A stretch of DNA of 64,000 nt from Oxytricha trifallax (taxonomy: Eukaryota; Ciliophora; Spirotrichea; Sporadotrichida; Oxytrichidae), in NCBI GenBank assembly GCA_000711775.1, contig ARYC01000682.1:45740-109739 (forward strand), read 5' to 3'. Positions within the stretch are counted from its first letter, which is position 1. Every line of letters begins with the position of its first letter. The position numbers and the translations under genes were made by a program. A model generated the notes under the pieces. It ran no database searches. It was given only the letters and a program-made list of their open reading frames with translations, and had not been told where the DNA came from. Below, one piece after another: positions 47,850 through 59,333 of this stretch.

Positions 47850-49028
47850 ACCAGCCAATGTGGAGTATTAAGCAAAGACTGCAGTAAATCTTTCCACTAT
47901 AAGTCTACTAACAAGAGTCACTTGAGAGATAAACACAACGGCATGCCAATATTATATCTCAAGCATCAAAATAAGAATGGGAAGTATATATGTGAGTTTT
48001 GTGAGAAGCTATTTTCTCATTCAAGAGGCCTTAAAGTGCATATTAAGATAAAGCACAATTAAATCTTAATGTTCATTCATGAAGAGACAGGAAAAATATT
48101 CCTACTAAAAAGAAGATCAAGAAACCCAGTAGAATTTCTTAGGGTAGGTAAGAAGTAAGTCAAATTTTTTGAAGCAGTTAAGAACTTTATAGTCTCAGAA
48201 ATCAATAAAATTATAGTAAAAATCGAGGCTATTAATACTAATCTTGAAAATTATTGACATCGATTCTTGCCTTGAAAGCTACCTCACTCTTGAGGATAAA
48301 ATATAGACGAAATCATCAAGGATGAGTAATATGCCTTCAAAATTTATGCATTCAATTATTTCCTTGCTGATGACAAGGTCTAGATGGAATTTGCGAATGT
48401 TACTACGCTCTTTAATAGGCAAGGTTTAAAGAGTGTAGTTATATAGTAAAGCTAGATGCCATTTTGCTTAGAAGAGACCATGTAGCTTTTATGCTTCCAT
48501 TCCTTGAAATCACGTACAGAGAATTCTTATCTGAAAAAAGGTGCCAAAGACAAATTGGCTAGATAATGCAACAGATTATAGAGGGAATAGAAGAGTTTCA
48601 CAAGCTCGGGTATGTTCACAGAGACTTAAAGCTCAAAATATCATGCTTGATCTTTAATCTCTGAGAGTATATATTATTGATTTCAACAGAGCTCAAAGAG
48701 AGCAATCCTCTGCTTTAGGCAATGTATTAGGAGCTCCAGCATATTGGGGAGACGGAGACACTGCATGGGATATATGGGCATTAACAGCAATAACTATAGA
48801 GAATGACATGCCACAAAACGATTGCTTTTGCTACAAAGTGAGCGAGATTCTAAGCAAAGACAATATTTAGATAAGTGTAAGATTAACGTAGGCCTAAGAG
48901 ACCTTGATTACTCAACTATCATCAAGCCAGACAAAGATTAGCAGGCTGCAATGAGGACAATTAAACAACACATTAGAAAAATAAAGTTAAGAGAACTCCC
49001 ACATAATACTAAGCTTATGTTTGTGTGA
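47850..49028 (+). pseudogene. TBE zinc-finger/kinase protein (57-kDa type), broken
   Basis: Two C2H2-type fingers come first: DCSKSFHYKSTNKSHLRDKH and YICEFCEKLFSHSRGLKVHI. A linker follows (FIHEETGKIFLLKRRSRNPV, ESYLTLEDK, YAFNYFLADDKVQMEFANV), then the kinase part: LDAILLRRDHVAFMLPFLEI, FHKLGYVHRDLKLK (HRD loop), NIMLDLQSLRVYIIDFNRAQ (DFN in place of DFG), GAPAYWGDGDTAWDIWALTA, and the end ELPHNTKLMFV with TGA 49026-49028. At least four frame changes. The combination of zinc fingers and kinase is the known signature of the large TBE ORF, whose role in transposition is not established. Confidence 0.8.
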
Positions 49029-49057
49029 AATGATTTTAATAACTCGCTTTATTTACT

Positions 49058-49453
49058 CGCTTAAATTACTAATATTTATACCATAAACCCCTACATTTAC
49101 CTAATAAAATCTTAATAAAGCATGCGCTAATTGCTATTTTTTATCAATTAAAAACTCAATCAAACTACTGAAAGGGTATTGGGCATTGAATTGAGCAGAC
49201 ATATAGCAAGAATTAAGAATTTTGATACAAAATCCAACAAAACGGACACATACTAATTAAGTCTCAAATTTGATCATGAAAAGTGGAGTGACTTCTCCAA
49301 ATCAGTATTTTAACACTTAATCGTAAAATATGGTCATATATATCTTAAATTCATACTATAATGCTACATTTTGTGCTTTATTTGTAAATTCTACTTGCTT
49401 CAGTTTATAAGAGATAACTAAATAATTAGAATTTATTTTTACTTTATATTTTA
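49058..49453 (-). repeat. Right inverted arm of TBE-containing palindrome
   Basis: Inverted partner of 45874-46269. Continues outward to about 49490 with a terminal motif shared with 6965-7010. Confidence 0.85.
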
Positions 49454-49490
49454 CATATTCCCCTATTTGAATGTATTTTATCAATATTAA

Positions 49491-52400
49491 TTTTGTTTGA
49501 AGAAAACTATTTAAATTTAATTATTGTTAGTTATAGTTGTATTTGGCTTATTTTATGCATAGTTTAATTTTACATTTAGCATTACTATTTTATCTCGTCT
49601 AGGTAAATAATAAGAAGTTACGTAAAGTTTTTTATACTAAATTTCTTATTATGGATAAATCATCTTTCTACCACGATGTAATAAAACTAACACAAATTTA
49701 ATTTACATAACAATTATATTTAAATTTTCCTCCCCAAATTAATAATTTTCTCGAAAAAATAAAATATCGTTGGCTTTATCTAGAAGATATAAACACTCAT
49801 TATTTAAGGAAGCTTTAACAGGGAGTTAATTTTGATATATAAGTAAAAGTCATATGATTAATCTTAACTTAAAGATTTTCCCAAAACGTAATATAGTTTG
49901 CAGAAATATTTTATATTTTTAACTATTTAGATCAAAGTTTGCAAATTTCTATTTTAAAATGAAAAATTGGTCTATAAGGAAAAAGCTTTCAAATATGCCA
50001 TAAAAACATATATCAATAAACATTTATGAAATGATTCAAATTCAGTTTTATTATATTTTAAATAAAGTCAAGCCTTAATCAAAATAAACAATAAATGAAC
50101 TTAAAAAATTATTTTGATAATTCATTGCCTCAATATATATCTGCTGTCTATGGAATATAAATTATTTTCAACTTTTAAATTCTACTTAATTTAAATATCT
50201 TATAAATAGCTATAAAATTTAATAAAGCATGATTATATATATATATATATATAATATAAATAATACTCTTAAATCTCTTAAATCTCTTTTAATATTTATT
50301 TGTGAACTTATAATTTAATCAAATATTAAATTGGTTAAAATTAACATAATCTCATTAATAAACAATTTAATACATATATCAATCAATATTAGATATATAT
50401 ATATATAAAAAAGTTAAAAGTCTAGCTACATCGACCTAACTGGCTTCATAAAAGAATTAATAAACAATTGAAAGAATTTTAAAATTATTTTGTCCTGTAA
50501 GTACCTTAATAATTGCAATTGCTTACACTTTAAAAGTTTAATAATTAATAGTTTGAGAAAAGGATAGAATCATTCTCTAGAGAACTAGGTATAAAGTTAA
50601 ATTATTAGAGAAATCTCTAAACAAATTTCACTAATTGCTTATTTATATCCATTTATTTATAGCTTTATTCGGATTGAATTAATCATTTGATTTAAGCAAT
50701 TAATAAATTTAGAATAAAAAATTAATAAATTTAAGTTCTTTAATGTAAAATTAAAGTAAGATTATAATTATAGAAAGAATTTGATCTCTCCGATAATACT
50801 GGAGATAAAGACTATAAAATTAGAATTATTTTAATTGCAGGCAATCTTATAAGTGCGTAAATAATCAAACTGTAAACAAATTTTTAAAATCAATAATTCA
50901 TTGCTTTTATTTAACAACAACGACGAAATTCCAATTATCTAAATCTATAAAAAAAACTTAGAGTAATTTAATTCAAATTACTAATAAGTAAGAATTCGAT
51001 AAATTTTGATTATACAAAGCAAAGCTAATTAGGTATCTTAGGATTTTCAAAGAGTTAATTTGAAAAATAAAACAAAATAAGTAAAGATTGGGAAATAAAT
51101 TAATTTAATAATAATGGAAATCATAACATTGTAAAAGAATATGAAACATCTAAAATAAAAAATCACTCAGAAAATAGATGTAAAATCAGAATGTTAAACT
51201 AACTTTAAAACGTAAATAATATAAATTATATTATTTAAGAAATCTAATCAATAAAACATAAATAAGTCAATTGCTTCTTAATTTTATATAATAATTTATA
51301 TGTTGATTAAAAGCTTATATTTAAAAAATATTAAAAAAATTTTAAATAATTTATTTAGTAAAGAAATAAGTTCCCAAAAAAATATTTAAAAAAATTTTAT
51401 AATTTGATTTTGATTTAATAACCCACTATTGACTTTAATTTATAATAAATGATGAAATTTAATACCATAATATATATAAAATTTCAATAAAAACATATAA
51501 TAATTTAAAGGAAAAATAAAGAAAAAAAAATGATACATAAAATGCAATAATGAAAAAATAATTCATAAAAGCAATATAGAGTTGTCCAATTTTTTATGTT
51601 TTAGTTAATTTAAATTTTAAATTTTCAGCTATTTTTTTTTAAATCTAAATTGTTATGAAGAAATATAATTTCTTCTTTGTTCTGGATTTTATCATTAGAT
51701 CTTAATTTACTCTTATTATGCCTAAGAAGATTTTAAAATAAAATTAAAATATAATCTTGGTAAAAGTTATATTGTTTCAAAGATTGAATTTAAATTGCTG
51801 ATTAAAACAAATCAATTTATCTTAATTCATATCTTAATTATTTTCAAAATTTAGGATTTTTGTTAACTTCAAATTGTCTAAATATTTATCTGTACTTTAA
51901 ATTAAATCAATTTTTTTGAAGTATTATATATAACTAATATTGATGGCATGTTATCGTATATATGTCAATATTGATTACGATGAACCGACTTATCATCATT
52001 TAACTGATAATTAGCTATGTTTATATGTTGTTTATAATCCATTATTGTACATTTATATTATAGGACTTTCAAAATACATAAAATACATTTAATGAATATC
52101 TAATTACAGCCTGTAATTAGATATTTAAATACTAAATACATATTTTGTATCACACTTGCTGAGATAAAGAGAAAGTATTTTGATGGAGATATGAAATGAA
52201 GACTTTTCTGTATAAATTTTTAGAATGGTAAGAAATAAAGAAATCCAAGAAATCAAAAAAATCAAAAAAAGAATAAATTATTTGATTGCATATTGGGATT
52301 TAATAGAAGCTTTTTAATATCAGTATTATAAGATTGAAAAATTAAACTTTCTTATTAAAGCACAAGTCATTAAGAATCTGAAAATGGGAAGTGAAGTTAT

Positions 52401-52979
52401 TTAAAAATATGAATCTTATAAACAAAGAGTATTTAAAAACTCCTCATTAAACAGGTGATACAAGCTTATATTTAGCTGAAATTAAATTTAAGGAATTTTT
52501 TATACCTTGTGATTTCCCTGTATCTGAAAAATGAATGGTTTCTTTCATATCTAAATTATATAACTTAATAACATAAAATATTGAGATTTACTTTTGTAAG
52601 ATTACTTCAAGTATACTGAATCGTTTATCAATAAAATTTCAATTATTAATTTCTTTTATTACCTTGATTAGCAATCCTTTTCTCTTGATCACTATATCTC
52701 TAGTATATTCAAATTTTTTAAAAAATTCACTTGATTATAAATCTTTTTGACTTTCTTATCAAAGATTAATAAACAAGGCATATAAAAATTATTATTCTTT
52801 ATTTGAAATATTTATTCAACGTAAAAATTTATATTGTTGTATTTTGAATATATTGAAATTGCAAATAGTAAATTAATTTGATATAAAATCTGTTTATATT
52901 AAATTTAATCAAGTTATTCCTTTAAATTAATAGAATAAAAATAAATTTTCAAAGAACTAACTTAATGTGGAGCTAAGGT
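49491..52979. other. AT-rich region without recognisable genes
   Basis: About 3.5 kb of very AT-rich DNA with (AT)n tracts near 50235 and 50395. No supported gene or RNA. Confidence 0.45.
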
Positions 52980-54235
52980 TAACACAAAAATGCACGAAAT
53001 CGCCATCCAAGACATCTTGACTCATAAAAAACATACTAAATAGTGACTATTACTAAATTAAAGCAAACTCAAATGACGACAAAGATCGATGGGATAGGTA
53101 ATGCGAATTTAATAAGAACAGATTTTTACCAGAAACTATGAAGACAAATTCTAAATTCCGACCAATAGTACAGTATAAGCACTAGACTTTAACATAACAT
53201 AAGTTCATTAAATAAAAACGATACACCACAATTATGTCCTTGAATCAAGTAGAATTAACTAAGAAAGATACTATATTAAACTAATGAGTATAGTAAACAA
53301 GCAAATTATTATTAAATATCCATGGCTAAATGTCTAAGAACTCAGTCTAGTCTTAATAATAAAGAACTCCAAATCATCAATTGACTATAGATTAGTCGAC
53401 ATTCCATAATGGAACTAATCTATTTCAATATCCCAACAACTATGGTATAACAAAGCTATGTTGCAGTTCATCTAAGATAAACTCACCTAATTCTTCATTT
53501 GACTAGCCTTAAAATAATCATTTTAGACTATGTTAATGAATCTCCAAGAAAATCAGTTAGAAATGTTGCTCAGATTAGAGATGCTTTCCCTAAGACAACT
53601 CGATGGCATTCCTTCTGAAATAAAAATCGGAATGAACAAAAACAAATATCCAATACTGAGCTATAAAAACAAAATATCCCCAAAAATTCATTAGCCCAAC
53701 GATATATTACTTTAAGAAGCCTGTACAATAGTAGCACATATATGTGCGTGGGAAGAAAATCTAACTTACTCAAAATAGACAAAGAATGGGTTGACATACT
53801 CGCTTCTATCGTTGGAATCACAGTTTTCTTATCTACAGCTCACACTAAAATATATATAAGAAATCTTCTTAATAACCTAAAATACCAACTAAATAAAAAG
53901 CTAATAGACCCACAGGACTTAATAGACATCCTACAAGATATTATTGATGAACTCAAACAAAGAATAGTGGTTAAATCCTTAAGATTGAAGAAGGATAACA
54001 TAACTCTGAGAGAGGCAAAAGAGCATATCTCGACTTTAATAACTACACACGAGAACTGGATGAAATAAAAAATTAGAAGGGTTTGAGTTCTATTACGAAG
54101 GCAGCAGATGCTGGTGATCACACTGAATATTAACAAGCTAAAGTCTAAAAGGGTTTGACCATTATATTTAGATCATGGGTCCCCAAAGACATCATATTAT
54201 CATTATATTATTATTATTCTTTTAAATTAATTATT
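52980..54235 (+). mobile_element. LINE 3' half, 5'-truncated and decayed
   Basis: Plus-strand pieces resemble the region after the LINE reverse transcriptase: PWLNVQELSLVLIIKNSKSS, DYRLVDIPQWN, QLWYNKAMLQFIQDKLTQFF, KSVRNVAQIRDAFPKTTRWH, and from 53742 WVDILASIVGITVFLST and DIIDELKQRIVVKSLRL, to a TGA or frame change near 54070. The 3' end carries ATGGGTCCCCAAAGAC followed by an ATT-rich tail, as in the LINE at 32665 (GGGGGTCCCCAGAGACC plus (ATT)n). Several frame changes. No target duplication was identified. The upstream LINE parts (endonuclease, most of RT) are absent. Confidence 0.6.
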
Positions 54236-54733
54236 TGTTTTACTTTCTAAAATATTTTATATTTTTGGGCTGTCCCACCCAGTCCTAAAAGGAATGATCA
54301 TATATGCAAAATTATAGAAGATAACTCCTCTTAGATTGCCATTTAAGATTTTTATCTAATAACAGTGATGAATTTTCAGTTTTAAAGAAAATAAACTACT
54401 CATAAGCGAGGAAATAGATTACATTCAAAGAGGGACTCAAATTAAATACTTTAATATGTAGTTTAAGCTTCAAGAAAAAATTAAAAGCTATAATAACTTT
54501 AATAAATATTTATTTGTTTTAAATAATTATAACATACAATATACAATATATAGAATAATTGAAGGCGATTTATTATCTATAATGAAAATGCAATCTTAAA
54601 TTAATTGAAAGATCATTAAAGGATTTCTATAATAGTAATAGATGGTGTTATAAAAGCAGGCTGATTAGAATTAAATGATTTTAATGTTAAAATGTTTCAA
54701 AAATAATCAGTTCATACCGATTGCATAAATTGA
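54236..54733. other. AT-rich spacer
   Basis: No supported feature. Confidence 0.4.
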
Positions 54734-54982
54734 ATAAGGTACGTGCCAGAACTATGTGCCTCCTACTTTTTCAATTTAATGTATATATTTGGAACATTAA
54801 CTTGCAGAAAATCGGCTCTATTGTCCTTGTTCTTGAGAAATTATAAGTTCTAAGTTGATAAGAGTTCTAGAAACAATGAGGACAGATGAGAGGACATGGA
54901 TATGATAGGTGAAGGAGATGTTATTGATTAAGATAGTGTGCTTATGAAGCAGAAAAAAGAGACAGCTAAGGAAAACATTTGA
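54734..54982 (+). pseudogene. Decayed coding fragment, unknown
   Basis: One plus-strand frame reads VPELCASYFFNLMYIFGTLT, CRKSALLSLFLRNYKFQVDK, SSRNNEDR, an in-frame TGA, then EDMDMIGEGDVIDQDSVLMK and ends at TGA 54980-54982. The composition is clearly protein-like and the frame is unshifted, so a single nucleotide change would explain the break. No domain was recognised. Confidence 0.4.
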
Positions 54983-55892
54983 TGCTAGCACTGAAGTTAG
55001 AGCATTAAATCGGATTAAGGCAAATGAAAATAATTTAATTTAGAAATAGATAAATTATAATATTGATAAAGATAAATTTATTAAACAAGACGTGCTTTAA
55101 TTTGATAAAATTGTAAAGTTATATTATTTAATTCAATTTTATTTTATAATTAATAATAAAATAAAATACAATACTTTTGATAATGCATTAATTATAAATA
55201 TTAGCAAAAATTAATTTACAAAATTATAAAGACTTTAAGAGATGTGGAAATATTTAGCCAGTTAAATAAGAATTAACTTTTGATAAATATTGATTAATAC
55301 CAAATGAAAAAAAAACTGTTTATAAATACTTATATCGAATAACTAGATATAATCTCATTTTAAATATTATTTTAAATAATATTTTTTTCTTAAAAATTAC
55401 TTTATTCTACATTAATTAGGAAAAAGAATTGAATAATGAAAACTAAAATTTTTAAAATTTTCAATTTTAATTTTCTTATTTATTGATTTATCAATAAGCT
55501 TTAAAATCATATTATAAATTTATACTTTACTTTATTAAGATGAAAATTAACTTTATCTTCAATTTTTTTCACATTCATCATGCAAGCAAATGATTATTAA
55601 TTCACACTTTTTTACAAGAATTAATTTATCACAAAACACCAGTTTATACTAACTAATAATCGGAAAGCTTATTTAATCTTTCTGAAATAATTTTAATATA
55701 GTCTTTACTATTGGAAAATATAATCTATTGCAATTTTTTGGTAAATTCCTTTTTCTTATTAAATCTAGTAAAATACTTTTTATTGAGGGACGAGAAACGA
55801 TAAATAAAATGCTTTGATTTTGCCATTTCCACACTTATCTGTTTTATTGCAGCCTCTCTATATATAAAAACAATTTTTCTCTGTCTACTAAT

Positions 55893-56690
55893 AACTTAAT
55901 ATCGAAGGAAAGCTTAAGTATATTGGAAAAAAGCAGATCTCAAGAGACATAAACTAAAAATTTTGATAAAAAAGTTCAATCAATATATACAATTCATATT
56001 ATTTACAAAATTAGAAATCTGAATGGCCAGAAAGTTTGATATTTTGCTATTGCCTATGTTCAGCTATCTCCATTTTTAAAGATTGTGTGACTTCCAAACT
56101 AAACAAAACACATTTATAATCAATTCAATTGCAAGAGAAAGCCGTTGTATAGAGTGATGTTTCCAGATAATTAACAAGAAAGAACGAACACGGATACATT
56201 GGCTTTTCAAATGATCCTAAAGATTAACAAAGAATATACTTATTGTTGAGGATACTATTTTTTGGAAATAATGAGGATTAATTTTAGTGAGTAAAAAAAG
56301 ATAAAATTTTAATATTAGAACATATAAGACTTCATTCTTTTATTTAAAATTATAAATTATCATTTATTTTATGGAGTGTTGAAAATATTACTGCAACAAA
56401 AAATAACAATATTCTATTAATTAGGAGTATAGCACTATAATAAAGGAAATTTTTAACACTTGTATTAGAAACGGCTTTGGTTTAGATTGATAATTTATTC
56501 ATTACTAGGATTCCTATAGAAATATTAATCCCTAAGCAACTGAAGGACAACGAAAATTTGAGTTTTCTATATTCAAGATAAAAAACACAAATGTAACAAT
56601 TGATAAGAAAAATCGCAATTTTCATTGGTGTTAGAAACTCAAGCAATTATAGATTTATGGAGCCTAAACTTTTCTATTCATTTAATTCTA
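55893..56690 (+). pseudogene. Decayed coding region with several in-frame TGA
   Basis: A single plus-strand frame stays protein-like for about 130 codons through three TGA codons: LISKESLSILEKSRSQETQT, YTIHIIYKIRNLNGQKV, TGA, YFAIAYVQLSPFLKIV, TGA, QFNCKRKPLYRVMFPDN, ERTNTDTLAFQMILKINKEY, TGA, GYYFLEIMRINF. It continues less convincingly to about 56690. No family was recognised. Confidence 0.35.
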
Positions 56691-57488
56691 AAATGAGATA
56701 AGTAGCTCTTGGCAAGAAACACGGCATAATTTTATCAAAATAATAAATAACTTATGGTTTAGGTGATGGAACTAATAGAAAGCTCGAATTTTTGAAAATC
56801 TTGAAATTAATCCCCAATTGTGATTTCCATTATTATAAAAAAAATGAAAATAAATTAAAAAGTAACTGGAACCAGACATATTTTGGATAGTCTTGGGAAT
56901 TACTATGCAATTGGTGATAAGAGAGAACTCAAAATATTTATTTCTTTTATTTAATGATCTATTCTTATTATTCCACAATAATTGATTCATTTTTCACTGT
57001 TAACTTATATTTTACAATATTTTTTGAATGTAGCCTTAATAATGTAGTACATTCATTTATATTAATAATTTTAATTTTAAGCTCATATTTAATTTTAATA
57101 CATTTTTCTGATTTCAGCATCGATTTAAGATAGTACTTACTTCAATATCAACCTAGAAAATAATTTTTGTAAATATTTTTGTTCTTTAATTAAGTGTAAT
57201 GATGATGAAAAATATTAACGCCAAATAAACTGATCAATTATATTGATTTGAAATTATTTTCCATTGCAACATTGAGTATGATTTCCTTTTTTTAATATCT
57301 ATCTTTTAATAATCTCCGTAGTGTTCATTTCTTGAGAAATTAGTGCTAACAAGAGTATATCTTTACTTTGTATAACCTCATCAATTTTTGCTGTATATTA
57401 TTCGCTCAATCTCAATCGCTTAAACTTACATAAAAATTTTGCAAAATTTAAAATTGTATAAAGTAGATAAAATAAAAATAAAATTTTT
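56691..57488. other. AT-rich spacer
   Basis: No supported gene. The short minus-strand frame at 56772-56990 looks like chance. Confidence 0.4.
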
Positions 57489-57504
57489 ATTATCATAATA
57501 TTAT
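57489..57504. repeat. Target duplication, left copy
   Basis: ATTATCATAATATTAT is repeated exactly at 57971-57986. Confidence 0.8.
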
Positions 57505-57970
57505 ATTATTAAATTAGAATTTAATTAGTTGGAACGAGTGACGAAAAGTTCTAACCTCGGTTAGATTTCGAGTCACTCAAGGTTCGCTGATTACAGGTCG
57601 AATATTCGTTCATTGACTCCATTATTAGCTTCAAACACTCTCGAGGTGTTCTTGGAGTGAACGTGGTTCTAATTTGATTATTGGTTGTTGATTTTCCAGA
57701 TCGGTAGGAAGGTACTGGTGTGCTACGTCAGTATCTGGTCAGTTTCTGTTCGCAAGATGGTTTCTGTCGGTTACCGAGAAAAAAGATATTTACTGGTGAA
57801 TGACATGATTGGTTGATGGCTATGCTGTAGCTTCGGTCTTTGAATGTTGAATGCAACAGTCTTCGGGTTGTTGGCCTACTAATGAAATTAGTTCGATGGG
57901 GTATGTTCCCTTCAAATAATGATATGCTCAGGGGGTCTTGAACCCTCGATGCGAGTTAATTATTAATATT
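57505..57970. mobile_element. Short GC-rich retroposon (SINE-like)
   Basis: A 466-bp island, much richer in G and C than its surroundings, sits between 16-bp direct repeats (57489-57504 and 57971-57986). Its first 15 bases, ATTATTAAATTAGAA, equal the left end of the retroposon at 24025. No coding frame is convincing. The right part contains a GGGGGTCTTGAACCCTC block; on the minus strand GGTTCAAGACC loosely resembles a Pol III B box, but no A box or tRNA fold was found. A SINE or a short LINE 3' copy are both possible. Confidence 0.65.
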
Positions 57971-57986
57971 ATTATCATAATATTAT
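57971..57986. repeat. Target duplication, right copy
   Basis: Exact repeat of 57489-57504. Confidence 0.8.
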
Positions 57987-58750
57987 GAGCGCTAATATAT
58001 TTCATTCCAAGTTAATTAAATTAATTATTTTTTAATAGCTTTTGAGACCAGTCTCATTAAAATTTAAATCATTTTGAATAGCTTCGCAGTATTATCTGAT
58101 TCTAAGTCAATGTTATAGTCAAAATCATTTAATGAGTCACTCTGATTAAAATATTGATTTTTATAATCAATAGTCTACTAATTATTTTTTAATTGATTTT
58201 TAAATTAAATATATAAAATATTTATTTTTAAAGAGAGATTATTATGAATATTTAAGATTTAAAATCTTTGACTACACTTTTATTTAATTATTTTACTAAA
58301 GTTAAGCCCTAATTATGCCTAAAAGTTTTATCAAATTTTGTTACTAGGACTATAAATATATGTTCTCATTCTTCGCAATGACCTAAAACAATATAATTTA
58401 GCAATCATTATTTATTAATAGGTCAAAGCTAAAGCACGAAATGTCTGTGTGAAAATTTTTATAAACTCTCAAAAATCAAAGGAAGCTCAGACTTATAAAA
58501 GTTAGTGTGATCTAGTAAGCAAAGAGAAGCCTCCCTCAGAAATACATAAAATTTACTACCAATAGAAAACGCTTGAATAACTAAAAGTGTATTCTCAAAA
58601 AAGAGAAGTAAATTATTCCAAGAAAGTTTTCCCAGGCCAGACTGGCCCAGTCATAGCTTTAGTATTTATACAAAATGTCCAAATAAAATAAAGATATTAT
58701 AGAGAAGCTATATTAAAAATAATAATTTATTTCAAGAATTTATTAATATA
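57987..58750. other. AT-rich spacer
   Basis: Some G/C-richer stretches near 58430-58660 but no supported frame. Confidence 0.4.
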
Positions 58751-59333
58751 CTCTAAGGTTCTTGCTTAATATTCAAATCATCGTAATCTTTACCTTTTTT
58801 ATTGTTGTTGAATCACTATAAATATATTCATCTTGCTACTCAGCTTTCTGTCGTCATATTTCCCATTTCTAGTACTGCTGGTGGTGAAACCTCAGCCACT
58901 TCTAGGCTTGAAACCACTTTATCAGGATTCATCCAGAGAAGGGGACTCCATTTAAATTGCTGAATAAGCAATGATTTTATAATAATTAATTAAACTTAAA
59001 AGTCTGAGTTTATTTTAAATAAAAAATTAAATAAAACATCTCTTATAAATTTTTTCTATATTAAACCTATTAATTTAATTATTTATTATAAAGTATTTAA
59101 ATTAAAAAAGTTTTATTCAGACTTTTTAAAATCATTGCTTTTTCAGCAATTTAAATGGATTCCTCTTCTCTGGATGAATACTAGATGTGGCTTATTTTTC
59201 ACCACTGGCATTACTTGCAATGGGAAATATGAAAACAGAAGCTGAGCAACAAGATGCGAATATTTTAGATTTATTCAACAACAATCTGGTAGGTTAAGAT
59301 TAAGTTTATTTTAATATTAAGTAAGAACTTTAG
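58751..59333. repeat. Imperfect palindrome, 583 bp
   Basis: Arms 58751-58985 and 59110-59333 are inverted and roughly 75-80 percent alike, for example CTCTGGATGAAT, GGGAAATATGA and CAACAACAAT on both. Outer ends are CTAAGGTTCTTGCTTAATATT and, inverted, CTAAAGTTCTTACTTAATATT. The right arm reads outward as MGNMKTEAEQQDANIL; the left arm, inverted, has the related MTTE-AEQQDEYIY, so both arms seem to carry the same short coding piece. Confidence 0.65.

Larger units (their letters stand above)
45874..49490. mobile_element. Degenerate TBE copy inside a longer palindrome
   Basis: Inverted arms of 396 bp (45874-46269 and 49058-49453) flank a TBE-like interior. The expected TBE ends occur inside the arms, at 46144 (CCCAATACCCTTTCAGTAG) and 49183 inverted; compare CCCCAAAACCCTTTCAGTAG at 62651. 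The arms continue 270 bp outward beyond these decayed telomeric ends. The right side adds a terminal motif (to about 49490) that matches the end of the 692-7000 element; the left side lacks it. Genes inside: transposase, remnants of a small minus-strand ORF, and the zinc-finger/kinase gene. Confidence 0.75.

Noticed and set aside
53570-54136. Minus-strand frames at 53570-53821 and 53840-54136
   Set aside because: Antisense shadows of the LINE 3' coding region, which has LINE-like motifs on the plus strand.
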